DNA of 64,000 bases, taken from Clostridium tagluense (GTDB taxonomy: Bacteria; Bacillota; Clostridia; Clostridiales; Clostridiaceae). The stretch is from assembly GCF_003865095.1 (NCBI RefSeq), contig NZ_BHYK01000003.1, positions 158,912 through 222,911 on the forward strand, written 5' to 3'. Under the pieces are notes generated by a model. That model searched no databases. It was not told the DNA's origin and saw only the letters and a list, made by a program, of their open reading frames with translations. Positions within the stretch are counted from its first letter, which is position 1. Every line of letters begins with the position of its first letter. Below are positions 46,107 through 56,019 of this stretch, in pieces. The translations under genes and the position numbers were made by a program.

Positions 46107-46667
46107 TTATCTTATCAATTGGTTATTTTTAGATTGTCCCATTTCTATTTCTCCATCAGCGTATATGTACATTCCAAGGCCTTCTCTTTGATCATCTATC
46201 CACTGCCCTATATATTTATCTCCAGTAGCCCAAGTATGGATGCCTTCGCCATGCCTAAGTCCATCTTTCCAACCGCCTACATAGATATCTCCATCTGGCC
46301 AATTACAAATGCCTTGACCAGTTTTTTCACCTTTTTCCCAATCTCCTATATATCTTTCACCATCATCCCATGTATATATTCCACTGCCATGTTTTTCATC
46401 CTCACTCCACTCACCTACATATTTTTCTCCGCAGGCCCAAGTAAGAGTTCCTACGCCGTGCATTTTATTATTTTTCCAAAGACCTACATATTTACTTCCA
46501 TCCGTATAAATAAAAGTCCCTTGGCCATTCTTTACACCATCTAATCTTTCTCCCTCATAGGTTCCCCCGTGGATATGTTCCTTTTGGGCAATTGTTTCCT
46601 TATCTAACTTAACATTATTCATGGTAATTTTACCCATATTAGCTTTACTTAATTTTATATTTTTCAT
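46107..46667 (-). CDS. MORN-repeat protein
   Basis: A 186-residue soluble protein made of six consecutive MORN repeats of about 23 residues from residue 35 on, each of the form YxGxWxxxxxHGxGxxxWxxG (for example KYVGEWSEDEKHGSGIYTW and KYIGQWIDDQREGLGMYIY). A short N-terminal segment is Asn/Lys-rich. MORN arrays form flat beta hairpins that bind proteins or membranes. No catalytic domain is attached. The start is placed at the ATG with AAGGAG 10 nt upstream. It lies next to the P-ATPase-like gene, but a hairpin separates them, so a shared role is uncertain. Confidence 0.88.
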   Translation of the reverse strand: MKNIKLSKANMGKITMNNVKLDKETIAQKEHIHGGTYEGERLDGVKNGQGTFIYTDGSKYVGLWKNNKMHGVGTLTWACGEKYVGEWSEDEKHGSGIYTWDDGERYIGDWEKGEKTGQGICNWPDGDIYVGGWKDGLRHGEGIHTWATGDKYIGQWIDDQREGLGMYIYADGEIEMGQSKNNQLIR

Positions 46668-46782
46668 ATTATCCCAGCTCCTTTCTCTTTGCATACTTAA
46701 CTTATTATTTTATTTACCTCATCTACAATATACTATATCATGCTTTGCCTAAAACTATACAATATTTTTTTGCAAAATAAAA

Positions 46783-46807
46783 ACCTGTAGGAATTAATCC
46801 CTACAGG
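46783..46807 (-). terminator. Terminator of the zinc-ribbon gene
   Basis: A 9-bp stem (ACCTGTAGG and its complement) is followed on the minus strand by TTTTTATTTTG. Confidence 0.85.
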
Positions 46808-46826
46808 TAATTTTTATTAGATAATA

Positions 46827-46991
46827 TTATCTTTGAAATCCTCTATTGTTTTGTTGTTTTTTAGCTCTTCTACAATCAGGACATCTTTGTGGTTCATTTT
46901 CGAATCCTTTTTCCTTGTAAAATTCTTGTTCACCCTCAGTGAATACGAATTCTTGTGAACAATCTTTGCATATTATAGTTTTATCTGCCAT
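46827..46991 (-). CDS. Small zinc-ribbon protein
   Basis: A 54-residue protein, MADKTIICKDCSQEF..., with two CxxC pairs (CKDC near residue 8, CPDC near residue 37) and a basic tail RRAKKQQNNRGF. It matches the probable-zinc-ribbon family (PF13451-like) common in clostridia; no function is established. An AAAGGAG box precedes the ATG and a strong terminator follows, so it is a monocistronic gene. Confidence 0.88.
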   Translation of the reverse strand: MADKTIICKDCSQEFVFTEGEQEFYKEKGFENEPQRCPDCRRAKKQQNNRGFQR

Positions 46992-47181
46992 TTAAACATT
47001 TCTCCTTTTTAATTATATTAAGATTTAAGAGCTGATTTACTTTATATGCCTAAAAAGGTAATGTTTAAATCATATTAAATCTTGATGTTAATGATTTTGC
47101 AATCTCAACTCACTTAGAATAACACATATATTATTAATTTGCAATGGTTTTCTTTAAAATACTTATAAAAACACTAAATAT

Positions 47182-47364
47182 TTATTGTTTACTATTTCGA
47201 GCTATTGCTAAATTAATGGTTTCTTTAACAAGGTCAATGGCTTGTAGTTTGCTATGTCCCTTATGTTTTATTTCTTCTTTTTCTTTTTTTGCTATTGCTT
47301 TGAATGGATATTCTTTCTCATCATTTTCCATAACTTCTATTCCATAGCCTCTGTATTCTTCCAT
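47182..47364 (-). CDS. Small charged protein, unknown
   Basis: A 60-residue protein, MEEYRGYGIEVMEND..., rich in Lys and Glu, with a C-terminal amphipathic helix (KLQAIDLVKETINLAIARN). An AGAGGTGG box precedes the ATG, and a good extended -10 promoter lies about 170 bp upstream. No recognised family. It lies downstream of the V-ATPase operon on the same strand. Confidence 0.65.
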   Translation of the reverse strand: MEEYRGYGIEVMENDEKEYPFKAIAKKEKEEIKHKGHSKLQAIDLVKETINLAIARNSKQ

Positions 47365-47443
47365 ATTCCACCTCTTATTATTTATTTAAAATGTTGTTCT
47401 TAATTATATACTTCTCATATATTATTTAAAACTAACTAATAAT

Positions 47444-47479
47444 TTAACCTAAAATTTTTTTTGCACTCTGGCACTTCAT
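47444..47479 (-). other. Possible 11-codon upstream ORF in the leader of the 60-residue gene
   Basis: ATG with GGAG 5 nt upstream opens an 11-residue frame (MKCQSAKKILG) and stops before the next gene. It may be a leader peptide, a chance frame, or the remains of a longer gene. Nothing but the ribosome-binding site supports it. Confidence 0.2.
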
Positions 47480-47535
47480 TTACTCTCCGTAAACCTTATT
47501 ATTATTTTCCTATTTTACCCTCCCTTTCTAAAATC

Positions 47536-47541
47536 ATTATA
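47536..47541 (-). promoter_or_regulatory. Extended -10 promoter upstream of the 60-residue gene
   Basis: TGTGGTATAAT on the minus strand provides an extended -10 (TGnTATAAT). The -35 region is weak. It lies between ntpD and the downstream small gene. Confidence 0.5.
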
Positions 47542-47580
47542 CCACATTTTGAATAATTTGAATATTCTTTTATTAAATTT

Positions 47581-48201
47581 TTAATCCTCTTTTCTATGCT
47601 TCTTTTTTACTACTTTTAGCCTAAAAAAATCTTCTCTTTCTTTTTCTTCTAAAACTTCTGTTACAAACTTTACTATTTCCTCAAATTTAGGAATTTGTAT
47701 ATTTTGAAGTGCATTTGCTCTCTTTTGGGTTTTCTTTACTTCCATGGCTAATCTGTATACAGCATTTTCTACTTCTGCTAGCTCATAGGTTAAGTATTTT
47801 ACATTATTAAATTCTTTCATTGCATCATCAATAGATGCGCTACTTCTGTAAAATCCATATTTTGGTTCCATTTCTTTTCTATCAAAAATAATTTTTGGCA
47901 CTTCTACACCCATAACACTTTTAAATAAAATCTCATAATCTTTAGCTTCTTCGACGGATATAGCTATATCTTCCATCTTTATTATTCCTGAATTTATATT
48001 TGCGGATTCTAAAGCTTTATATGCCTTTGAAAAAGTCATATTTACCTGACTTTGAAGAACACGTGCTTTATCTACATAAGACATCATTTCTCTTATTAAT
48101 ACATTTCTTTTTTTATCTAATAGTTCAAATCCCTTTTCAGAAAATTCCAAAGAACTTTTAGCAGCCATTAAGGTAGACTTAGTTGGCGCAAAGGTTTCCA
48201 T
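47581..48201 (-). CDS. ntpD: V-type ATPase subunit D
   Basis: The 206-residue central-stalk subunit, equivalent in position to F-type gamma. It is almost wholly coiled-coil: LMAAKSSLEFSEKGFELLDKKRNVLIREMM at the N-terminus and YRLAMEVKKTQKRANALQNIQIPKF near the C-terminus are family signatures. It is the last gene of the operon, 1 bp after ntpB. Confidence 0.95.
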   Translation of the reverse strand: METFAPTKSTLMAAKSSLEFSEKGFELLDKKRNVLIREMMSYVDKARVLQSQVNMTFSKAYKALESANINSGIIKMEDIAISVEEAKDYEILFKSVMGVEVPKIIFDRKEMEPKYGFYRSSASIDDAMKEFNNVKYLTYELAEVENAVYRLAMEVKKTQKRANALQNIQIPKFEEIVKFVTEVLEEKEREDFFRLKVVKKKHRKED

Positions 48202-48202
48202 A

Positions 48203-49585
48203 TTACTTCACCACTGCTTTATAATATTTTTCTAAAATTTTAGGTGAAACCCTATCTAATTCATTTTTCGGCAATATACCAAGAATTTCCCAAGCTAAAT
48301 CTAAAGTTTCTGCCATATCCCTATTTTCATCATAGTCCTGTTTTAAAAACCTTTCTTCAAAAGCTCTACCAAAGTCCATATATACCTTATCTATTTCCGA
48401 AAGTTCATCTTCTCCTATAACTTGTGCTAGGGCTATTACGTCTTGTACTCTAGAATAAGCTGCAAATATTTGATTTGATGCATCTCCGTGATCTTCGCGA
48501 GTAAAACCTTCACCAATTCCATCTTTCATAAGTCTAGAAAGGGAGGATAAAATATTTACTGGTGGGTATATGTCTCTTTGCTGAATCCCTCTACTTAAAA
48601 CAATTTGACCTTCCGTTATGAAGCCTGTAAGATCTGGTACTGGATGCGTTATATCATCGTTAGGCATGGTGAGTATTGGTATTTGAGTTATACTACCTTT
48701 TTTTCCTTTCATCATGCCAGCTCTTTCATATAGCGAGGCTAAATCAGAATATAAATATCCTGGATAACCCTTTCTACTTGGAACTTCTTCTTTTAAAGAA
48801 GATAGTTCTCTAAGTGCTTCACAATAATTAGTCATATCTGTAAGTATTACAAGTACGTGCATATCTTCTTCAAAAGCTAAATATTCTGCAGCAGTAAGTG
48901 CACATCTAGGAGCTATTATCCTCTCAACTATAGGATCATCTGCTAAATTTGTAAACATAACTACCTTTTCGAGCACTCCCGCTTCTTCAAAGCTTTTCTT
49001 GAAATAATTAGCATCATCATACTTTATCCCCATAGCTCCAAATACTATACAAAATTTCTCATCTTCCTCACTAGAAACTTTCGCTTGCCTTACAATTTGC
49101 GCAGCTAATTCATTATGAGCCATACCATTTCCAGAAAATATAGGAAGTTTTTGTCCTCTTATTAAGGTTGCTAGGCAGTCTATTGATGATATTCCTGTTT
49201 GTATATAGTCTCTAGGGTATCTTCTAGCAACAGGATTCATAGGTCTTCCATTTACGTCATATTTTTTTGAAGAATAAACCTCTCCACCATTATCTCGAGC
49301 GTCGCCTATTCCATTAAATTCTCGTCCTAGTATATCCTTTGTAATAGCTATCTTAAAGGACTCTCCTTTAAAATGCACTGAAGTATTGCTAACAGACATC
49401 CCAGTTGTTGTTTCAAAAACTTGTACTATAGCCTTATCTTTGTAAATTTGAACAACCTTTCCCTTTTTTTTATATTTTCCATCCACCAATATATCAACGA
49501 TTTCATCGTAAGCTACATCTTCCACATTAGAAAGTATAATTAAAGGTCCTTGGACTTTGTTTAACATTAAATATTCTTTCTTCAT
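48203..49585 (-). CDS. ntpB: V-type ATPase subunit B
   Basis: The 460-residue non-catalytic B subunit. It has [37 protein letters not shown], without a Walker A motif as expected, and [15 protein letters not shown] and [18 protein letters not shown]. It alternates with A in the hexameric head. It lies 49 bp after ntpA. Confidence 0.97.
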   Translation of the reverse strand: MKKEYLMLNKVQGPLIILSNVEDVAYDEIVDILVDGKYKKKGKVVQIYKDKAIVQVFETTTGMSVSNTSVHFKGESFKIAITKDILGREFNGIGDARDNGGEVYSSKKYDVNGRPMNPVARRYPRDYIQTGISSIDCLATLIRGQKLPIFSGNGMAHNELAAQIVRQAKVSSEEDEKFCIVFGAMGIKYDDANYFKKSFEEAGVLEKVVMFTNLADDPIVERIIAPRCALTAAEYLAFEEDMHVLVILTDMTNYCEALRELSSLKEEVPSRKGYPGYLYSDLASLYERAGMMKGKKGSITQIPILTMPNDDITHPVPDLTGFITEGQIVLSRGIQQRDIYPPVNILSSLSRLMKDGIGEGFTREDHGDASNQIFAAYSRVQDVIALAQVIGEDELSEIDKVYMDFGRAFEERFLKQDYDENRDMAETLDLAWEILGILPKNELDRVSPKILEKYYKAVVK

Positions 49586-49634
49586 AGTGCTTATACCTCC
49601 TTACTAGTCTCTGTAGGTATATATTATTATCTAC

Positions 49635-51392
49635 CTATCTATATTTTTCTATAAGTTCCTCAAAATATTTGCCGAGTTCACTTTCTAAATCATCTATTAG
49701 TTCTGGGTTATCGTTGGGTACATTGTATTTCATTTTATAAAGCTTTTCCATTAATTCTTTATTCATTATAACAGAAATTGGTATCCCCGCTTTTACTGCC
49801 CTACATCCATTATCATAAAATGACTCTATAGCTTTAAGCATCTTATATTGTTTTCCTAAGGGTACAAAAGTATCTACAGCATTATAGGCATTTTGCTGAA
49901 GGAACGCAATTTTAAGGCATTTAGCTACCTCTATGATGAGCCTTTGCTCGTCCGGAAGCACATCTTCACCTACCAGTTTAACTATCTCTAGAAGCTTATT
50001 TTCTTCATATAAAAGCTTAAGCATCTTTGCTCTTAAATCCATTACGTCTTCCGCCACGTTTTCCTCATACCAATCCTTTAAAAGTGAAGTGTAGCCACTA
50101 TAACTAGATAGCCAGTTTATTGCAGGATAATGTCTTGCATAAGCTAATTTTTTATCAAGGCCTAAAAAGGCAGAAACGAATCTTTTAGTATTTTGAGTAA
50201 CAGGTTCTGAGAAGTCTCCACCAGCAGGTGAAACTGCACCAATTACAGTAACAGAACCTTCGCTACCGTTTAAGTTTTCTACGTAACCTGCTCTCTCATA
50301 AAACTCTGCAATTCTTGATGGAAGATAGGCTGGATAACCTTCTTCAGCAGGCATCTCTTCAAGTCTTCCTGAAATTTCCCGCAACGCCTCTGCCCACCTT
50401 GAAGTTGAGTCTGCCATTATAGCAACGTGATATCCCATATCCCTAAAATATTCGGCTATTGTAATACCAGTATAAACGCTTGCTTCTCTTGCAGCTACCG
50501 GCATATTTGATGTATTAGCTATAAGTACAGTCCTATTCATAAGTGGCAAGTTTGTTCTAGGATCTATAAGTTTCGGGAAATCTTCTAGAACTTCTGTCAT
50601 TTCGTTTCCTCTTTCTCCGCAACCAATGTACACTATAATATCCGCATCAGACCACTTGGCAAGTTGGTGCTGGGTTATAGTCTTTCCAGTACCAAATCCT
50701 CCAGGAATGGCGCAAGTACCACCTTTTGCTATGGGAAAGAACATGTCTATTATTCTTTGTCCCGTAATAAGAGGTTTAAAAATAGTTTTTTTATCTTTTA
50801 CTGGTCTTGGATTTCTTACAGGCCAATATTGATAAAGTTTAAGTTCATGAATTTTTTCATCTTGTTTTAATTTAACCACTGTGGTTTCTATATTGTAGTT
50901 TCCATTTTTAATTACCTCGATTACAGTTCCAAATACCCCTGGTGGAACCATTATCTTATGCATAATAGATTCCGTTTCTTGAACGCTTGCATATATATAT
51001 CCTTCTTTTAATTCATCTCCAAGCTTTGCGTTAATATCTACGGGCCAAAGTTTTTCTTCATCAAGAGAAATTAGGCCTATACCCTCAGGTAAAAAGCCAT
51101 AAGACATTTCATTTATTTTTTCTAGTGGCCTTTCAATTCCATCAAATATATTCCCTAGTATTCCCGGTCCCAGTTTAAGAGAAAGAGGACTTCCAGTAGA
51201 AATTACAGGTTCACCTATTTTAAGACCACTAGTTTCTTCATAAACCTGAATAGTTGCATAATCTTCTTCCAATATTATGATTTCACCGATGAGCTTTTTA
51301 AATCCTACCATAACCATTTCTCTCATTTTAAAGCCCTTCATGTGCTCAGCTTTTATAACTGGACCATTTACTCCCATTATATTTCCTTCCAT
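49635..51392 (-). CDS. ntpA: V-type ATPase catalytic subunit A
   Basis: The 585-residue catalytic subunit. Walker A is GGFGTGKTITQHQLAKW (about residue 230), Walker B lies near HVAIMADSTSRWAEALREISGRL, and the A-type insert is present between N-terminal and nucleotide domains. VSPAGGDFSEPVTQNTKRF is also diagnostic. The ATG used follows GGGAGGAAAG; a start six codons upstream would overlap that box. The direction (ATP synthesis or pumping) cannot be told from sequence. Confidence 0.97.
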   Translation of the reverse strand: MEGNIMGVNGPVIKAEHMKGFKMREMVMVGFKKLIGEIIILEEDYATIQVYEETSGLKIGEPVISTGSPLSLKLGPGILGNIFDGIERPLEKINEMSYGFLPEGIGLISLDEEKLWPVDINAKLGDELKEGYIYASVQETESIMHKIMVPPGVFGTVIEVIKNGNYNIETTVVKLKQDEKIHELKLYQYWPVRNPRPVKDKKTIFKPLITGQRIIDMFFPIAKGGTCAIPGGFGTGKTITQHQLAKWSDADIIVYIGCGERGNEMTEVLEDFPKLIDPRTNLPLMNRTVLIANTSNMPVAAREASVYTGITIAEYFRDMGYHVAIMADSTSRWAEALREISGRLEEMPAEEGYPAYLPSRIAEFYERAGYVENLNGSEGSVTVIGAVSPAGGDFSEPVTQNTKRFVSAFLGLDKKLAYARHYPAINWLSSYSGYTSLLKDWYEENVAEDVMDLRAKMLKLLYEENKLLEIVKLVGEDVLPDEQRLIIEVAKCLKIAFLQQNAYNAVDTFVPLGKQYKMLKAIESFYDNGCRAVKAGIPISVIMNKELMEKLYKMKYNVPNDNPELIDDLESELGKYFEELIEKYR

Positions 51393-51422
51393 GTCTTTCC
51401 TCCCATTCATAAATCAGTTGAC

Positions 51423-51474
51423 AGTTGAGAGCTGCAGTGTAGCAAAATAATTAAATCATCTCTCAACTCTCAGC
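51423..51474 (-). repeat. Inverted AGTTGAGAG repeat between ntpE and ntpA
   Basis: AGTTGAGAGCTG and CTCTCAACTCTCAGC face each other across about 30 nt in the 88-bp gap. The CTCTCAACTCTC word is the same as in the lepA-hemW gap. It may attenuate between ntpE and ntpA. Confidence 0.5.
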
Positions 51475-51480
51475 TTATTC

Positions 51481-52092
51481 TCAGGCTAGCATTTCCATAA
51501 CTCTAACACCAATTATTTCTTTACTTTCTTCTAGTTTTGAATATAAACTATTATCTATTTTAAATTTTCCTTCAATATCTTTTAGTATTATGCCTCCTAT
51601 AAAGTCTTCCTCTGAAATCTTTATTTCCACATTTCTATCACTGTAATTACTCAGTACGACCCCAATTTCCCTTTTAAATTTCTCATAATCCCTTTTGAGT
51701 ATTATAATATAGTAATCTCCACTATCTATTTCCTTTAAAGTCTTCTCTAATATACTTAAAAAATAAGGTTTATATTCCGGTAATAAGGCAAATTCTACAA
51801 GCTTTTGCCCTACATTTTCTAAAGCCTCTTTAATCAGTTTTTCCTTAAGAAATAACATTTCTCTTTGCTTTTTAAGCCTTTCTTTTGCCACTATCCCATT
51901 TGCTTTAATGTCAGATTTTTTTGCCACATCTCTTTGAAGGCAACGCCTAAGCTCTTCTATCTTTTCTTTTTCCACATTTATTCTTTTTTGCGCCTCGGCT
52001 CTAAAGTCTTTTAGCCTTCCTTCTTTTTCTTCATTTACCTTGTCATATATTATCTTAGAAAACAAACTTATCTTATCTTCAATGGTGGTCAT
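51481..52092 (-). CDS. ntpE: V-type ATPase subunit E
   Basis: A 203-residue peripheral-stalk subunit. The N-terminal half is a charged coiled coil (DKVNEEKEGRLKDFRAEAQKRINVEKEK) and the C-terminal half a small mixed domain (EEDFIGGIILKDIEGKFKIDNSLYSKL) typical of subunit E. AGGAGG lies before MTTIEDK. Confidence 0.88.
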   Translation of the reverse strand: MTTIEDKISLFSKIIYDKVNEEKEGRLKDFRAEAQKRINVEKEKIEELRRCLQRDVAKKSDIKANGIVAKERLKKQREMLFLKEKLIKEALENVGQKLVEFALLPEYKPYFLSILEKTLKEIDSGDYYIIILKRDYEKFKREIGVVLSNYSDRNVEIKISEEDFIGGIILKDIEGKFKIDNSLYSKLEESKEIIGVRVMEMLA

Positions 52093-52122
52093 AACCAAAC
52101 CTCCTGCCAATTGTTATGCTTT

Positions 52123-52431
52123 TTATAATTTAATCCCTATAGCTTCTTTAACGTATCTTAAAATAGCGTCACTACCTTTGCTCCATCCATGCCTATCTGG
52201 AATTTCTACCAAAAGAAGCCTTTCCTTGGACAGCTTTATGCGACTTATCTCATCTGGTATTTTCGCTGCAATTTTCTCTGTTATTATTATTATTCCTATT
52301 GACTTGTCTTTTTTTAATTCTTCAATTTTTTTAACTATTTCTTCTTTTTCGTGAAGAACAACGCCTTCCAGACCCGCCATTTGCATGCCTACAAATGTAT
52401 CTATATTATCACTTATTAAATAGCTTCTCAT
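52123..52431 (-). CDS. ntpF: V-type ATPase subunit F
   Basis: The 102-residue central-stalk subunit F (called G in Enterococcus). It starts MRSYLISDNIDTFVGMQMAGLEG and has IGIIIITEKIAAKIPDEI and LLLVEIPDRHG, which match the family. It lies between ntpK and ntpE. Confidence 0.92.
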   Translation of the reverse strand: MRSYLISDNIDTFVGMQMAGLEGVVLHEKEEIVKKIEELKKDKSIGIIIITEKIAAKIPDEISRIKLSKERLLLVEIPDRHGWSKGSDAILRYVKEAIGIKL

Positions 52432-52449
52432 AAGCCTCTCTCCTAAAAA

Positions 52450-52881
52450 TTATAATTTTGAAAGTATCATTATAGATATAATAAGTCCATATATAGCAAT
52501 ACCTTCTCCAAGACCAACAAAGATAAGAGTTTTTCCAAGTATCTTAGGATCCTCTGATACCGCACCTAAGGCTGAAGATCCAACGGCACCTACAGCATAG
52601 CCAGCACCAATAGTTGCAAGTCCTGTAGAAAGTCCAGCTGCTAAATATCCAAGTCCTGCAGCAGGGTTTGCAGCTACCGCCACCGCACCGTGAGCTACGC
52701 TTGGAATATTTACTATTAAGGCCCCCATCATAACTGGTATAAATACACCTAAGTTTATTTTAAGAGCTTTTTTAATTTTTTGTCTACCTAAAACATTTAT
52801 CTTACTTTGCTCAACAACTCCATAAGTAATAGTAGCTATAACAACACAAAATGTTAACATTAATAATATAGTCATAATCAT
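52450..52881 (-). CDS. ntpK: V-type ATPase proteolipid subunit K (c-ring)
   Basis: The 143-residue rotor-ring subunit with four predicted helices. The C-terminal hairpin has the glycine-rich GLSTGLATIGAGYAVGAVG and the ion-carrying Glu in FVGLGEGIAIYGLI. The N-terminal hairpin is divergent and has no equally clear carboxylate, so one ion site per subunit is likely. Sodium or proton coupling cannot be told. The start is placed at the ATG after GAGGGAGG. Confidence 0.92.
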   Translation of the reverse strand: MIMTILLMLTFCVVIATITYGVVEQSKINVLGRQKIKKALKINLGVFIPVMMGALIVNIPSVAHGAVAVAANPAAGLGYLAAGLSTGLATIGAGYAVGAVGSSALGAVSEDPKILGKTLIFVGLGEGIAIYGLIISIMILSKL

Positions 52882-52960
52882 TATTCCTCCCTCTAATATC
52901 AAGTGTATTAACTTGCACACTTGTTAACTTTAAATAATGAACACATACTTTTTATATGCG

Positions 52961-54928
52961 TTACTTAAGTTTAATTTTCACAGGTTCAAAACTAACCCCG
53001 GCACCTTCATAATACTTACTGAATAATTCATAGTACTCAAGTCTTAATCCTTGTATAAATACTATGAGCCCTTCAAGGCATATAATTACTATATTCCCAA
53101 GTATCAGTATTAGCACAGAAGCAAATCCGCTTTTAGTCATAGAAGCCATAGCAGAAAATGCAACAAATAAACCAACGTGATTTAAGGCAAAGGCACCTAC
53201 CCTTATAAATGACAGGGTATTAGAAAACATAGATAGTAGCGTTTCTACTACCTCAAAACTTGATTCTATAAAATAATCCTTAGCTCCATCTTCAAATAAT
53301 ATTTTTTTACCTAAAATAATATTTGCCAGCGGCTGCTTTAACAATATCAATAATAAAAAGAAAATAAAATATATTATCCAAATAGTTATTGGTAATAATG
53401 GTTTCTTATAAACTACAGATACTATTAATGTTAAAGCTCCAATATAGAACATAAAACCTGCTAGTCCTTCTTTTCCAAAAAGTCCACGTTCTAAGTCTTT
53501 CCGCCTTAAACTGTTAGTAATTCCTAATATAAAAGCTAAAATAAGAAAACCGCATCCACATATTATTGCCACAATTAATATGTCATTAATATCTTCCATG
53601 GGTCTAATTAGAAGGGCTGGGATTACTGTTTCAGAGCCAAATACACTTCCATATAAAAATCCAAATACTATAGAACTTATCCCAAGTCTTTCAAAAACTC
53701 CGCCTAAATTATTTTTACCTAGCTTATTCTTTAGCAAAAACCCAGCTAATAACAATACTAATCCTTGGCCTGCATCTCCAAACATAGCACCAAACATTAA
53801 TGTATATGTTATTGCAAAAAACATGGTAGGGTCTATTTCACCATAACTAGGGACACCATACATGAAAACCATACTCTCAAAAGGTTTGAATAATTTATTA
53901 TTTATAAGCATTGTTGGTGGAGCTACATCTTTATTCGTTCTTTCGTTAGGATCTTTTTCAATGGTCAATATTCTACCATCAAAACTCAAAAGTAGCTCAT
54001 TAAATTTGTCCATAAAACTTTTAGGTATCCAACCTGAAAGATAAAAAAATTCATTTGTACAAGCCGCACTTTTTTTTATTTCTCCTGACTTTTGCTCTAA
54101 TTCATAACTCTTTTGAATATTTTTTATAGTTTCATAATTTTCATCTAGGAAATTGCTAAGTTGTTTTTTAATTTTCACTGTAGATTGCTCCGCCTCATTT
54201 ATTTCCGCGGAAACTATCGCTGACACATCTCTTGGAACCCCCGTATAATGCTCAGGTACTAGAATTTTTTCGCAATTTGCAGATTTAAAAATTCTTTCCG
54301 CCTCTACGAGCAAAAGTATTGGAGTGAATGCTATAAATATAACAGAATCCTTTTCTTCATAGACAGATTGAATTATTGAGGGTATATTTTCATAATTTGC
54401 TTTTACTTTAAGCATGTTTTCCTTTGGCACTTTGTATAATCCCATTTGAAAATTTTTCATAGTAGTAATATCTTCCATAGGGAGAGATACATTCTTTAAA
54501 AATTCTAATGCCTCATAAGTGTTTTTAAGATATTGCTGTTTTTCTTTTGAATCCTCCAGTTCTGTGCTTAAAACCTTATATTTGCCATAGACTGACTCTA
54601 GTTCTGTTTCCATTGTATCAAAGTCAAAAATAACCTGGCCAGCGTACTCAAGGCTTTTACCAAAGATCTTTTGAGCATCCTTAAGCTTCTCAATATATTT
54701 TAAACTTATATTATATTCTTTATCATATAAGTAAGGTCTTATATAGTTTACATCCATTAAAGCCTCTATATTATCCGTGGAAGTTTTCAGTACAAAGTCT
54801 GACGAGTTTATTTCTTGCAAAGCACTTACCGGTTGCATACAGCCTTCTAGTGCTAACATTTTAGTCAGTTTATCAAAATCCTTAATAGCCCCAACCAAAT
54901 TAACCATATGCATTTTTTCTATAGACAC
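52961..54928 (-). CDS. ntpI: V-type ATPase subunit I (a-type stator)
   Basis: The 655-residue membrane stator. The N-terminal 340 residues are cytoplasmic and coiled-coil-rich; seven or eight helices follow from about residue 355 (YGEIDPTMFFAITYTLMFGAMFGDAGQG). The conserved TLSFIRVGAFALNHVGLFVAF with the functional Arg is near residue 555. GLRLEYYELFSKYYEGAGVSFEP closes the protein. It forms the half-channels with the K ring. Confidence 0.96.
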   Translation of the reverse strand: MSIEKMHMVNLVGAIKDFDKLTKMLALEGCMQPVSALQEINSSDFVLKTSTDNIEALMDVNYIRPYLYDKEYNISLKYIEKLKDAQKIFGKSLEYAGQVIFDFDTMETELESVYGKYKVLSTELEDSKEKQQYLKNTYEALEFLKNVSLPMEDITTMKNFQMGLYKVPKENMLKVKANYENIPSIIQSVYEEKDSVIFIAFTPILLLVEAERIFKSANCEKILVPEHYTGVPRDVSAIVSAEINEAEQSTVKIKKQLSNFLDENYETIKNIQKSYELEQKSGEIKKSAACTNEFFYLSGWIPKSFMDKFNELLLSFDGRILTIEKDPNERTNKDVAPPTMLINNKLFKPFESMVFMYGVPSYGEIDPTMFFAITYTLMFGAMFGDAGQGLVLLLAGFLLKNKLGKNNLGGVFERLGISSIVFGFLYGSVFGSETVIPALLIRPMEDINDILIVAIICGCGFLILAFILGITNSLRRKDLERGLFGKEGLAGFMFYIGALTLIVSVVYKKPLLPITIWIIYFIFFLLLILLKQPLANIILGKKILFEDGAKDYFIESSFEVVETLLSMFSNTLSFIRVGAFALNHVGLFVAFSAMASMTKSGFASVLILILGNIVIICLEGLIVFIQGLRLEYYELFSKYYEGAGVSFEPVKIKLK

Positions 54929-54966
54929 AAAATCACCTCCTGCGCTTTTATATGGTAGTTAACAAT

Positions 54967-56007
54967 TTATAACGTGACAGAAACATAATTAATACCTTCA
55001 CTCATATCCATGTCATATCTTTTTTGTTCTATTATAGAAATAATATCTCTTATTTCAATCCTATAAACAACAAGATAACTTATAACCATACTAATATTAG
55101 TTTTATTTTCTCTAAGAATTTTTTTAAAATATTTTTTTTGAAATTCACGTTCTCGTTTTTCAATTAAATTATAATCATCCTTTTCATATATGGATGCATA
55201 GGGCGTTTTTTCTAATATATTGTTGAATTCCTCTATATTATTTATATAACAAAGCTGTTTAAGTTTTTCCTTTGAAAGCTTATATCCATTATAGATAGTA
55301 TAGTTAAACAGTTCCTCTGGAGATATCTTGTAAAAAGTCTTTCCCCTATATATCCAGCCCAAATTTAAAAGGTCTGCTTCAAGGCTCATTACACTATATA
55401 CTACTTCTTTGTTCTCCTTATCTAAATGCTTAAGTTCCCGGCGTATTGACGTAAAATAAACAAAATCAAGTTCAGTTTCAATTCTAAACAAACCTTTTGT
55501 ACTTGTATCTTTAGCTAAATTTTTTAAACTCTTATAATATATGCTACCTTTTAACCCATCTATTACATCTTCTACGCTTTTTAAAGCTAATAAGTAATCA
55601 TAATCTACTTTATTTAAGGAACTTCTGGCAATTAGTTTTTTGTCTATTTCCTCACCGCTAAGGCCTAAATATTTACCCCTTAAAATTACTTTTAAATCTT
55701 CTATTTCCCATCTTATAAAAAAAGTTTTTACGAGACTTCTATATTCACCATCAAAATAATTTATAAATTTACTATAAGTACTTATGTAATACTTATGTAA
55801 AATAACCTCTAAATCACCCCGATGAATTTTCTCTAAATTGTACGCTTCTAAAAGTTCACCATAGCTAGTTTCCTCTTTTAATACTTTAAGAGTGCTTTTA
55901 AGGTCTTTACAATTTAGTAATTTTGAGTACTGATCTAAGCTCAGCATCTTTCCCATCATTGCCTTTACTTTAGTATTTATAGCACTAAACTTAACAACAC
56001 TTCCCAT
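54967..56007 (-). CDS. ntpC: V-type ATPase subunit C
   Basis: The 346-residue cone-shaped subunit (d in eukaryotes) linking stalk to ring. SAINTKVKAMMGKMLSLDQYSKLL at the N-terminus and NISMVISYLVVYRIEIRDIISIIEQKRY at the C-terminus are typical. It is the second gene of the operon, 12 bp after the H-type subunit. Confidence 0.93.
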   Translation of the reverse strand: MGSVVKFSAINTKVKAMMGKMLSLDQYSKLLNCKDLKSTLKVLKEETSYGELLEAYNLEKIHRGDLEVILHKYYISTYSKFINYFDGEYRSLVKTFFIRWEIEDLKVILRGKYLGLSGEEIDKKLIARSSLNKVDYDYLLALKSVEDVIDGLKGSIYYKSLKNLAKDTSTKGLFRIETELDFVYFTSIRRELKHLDKENKEVVYSVMSLEADLLNLGWIYRGKTFYKISPEELFNYTIYNGYKLSKEKLKQLCYINNIEEFNNILEKTPYASIYEKDDYNLIEKREREFQKKYFKKILRENKTNISMVISYLVVYRIEIRDIISIIEQKRYDMDMSEGINYVSVTL

Positions 56008-56019
56008 ATATTTTCACCC

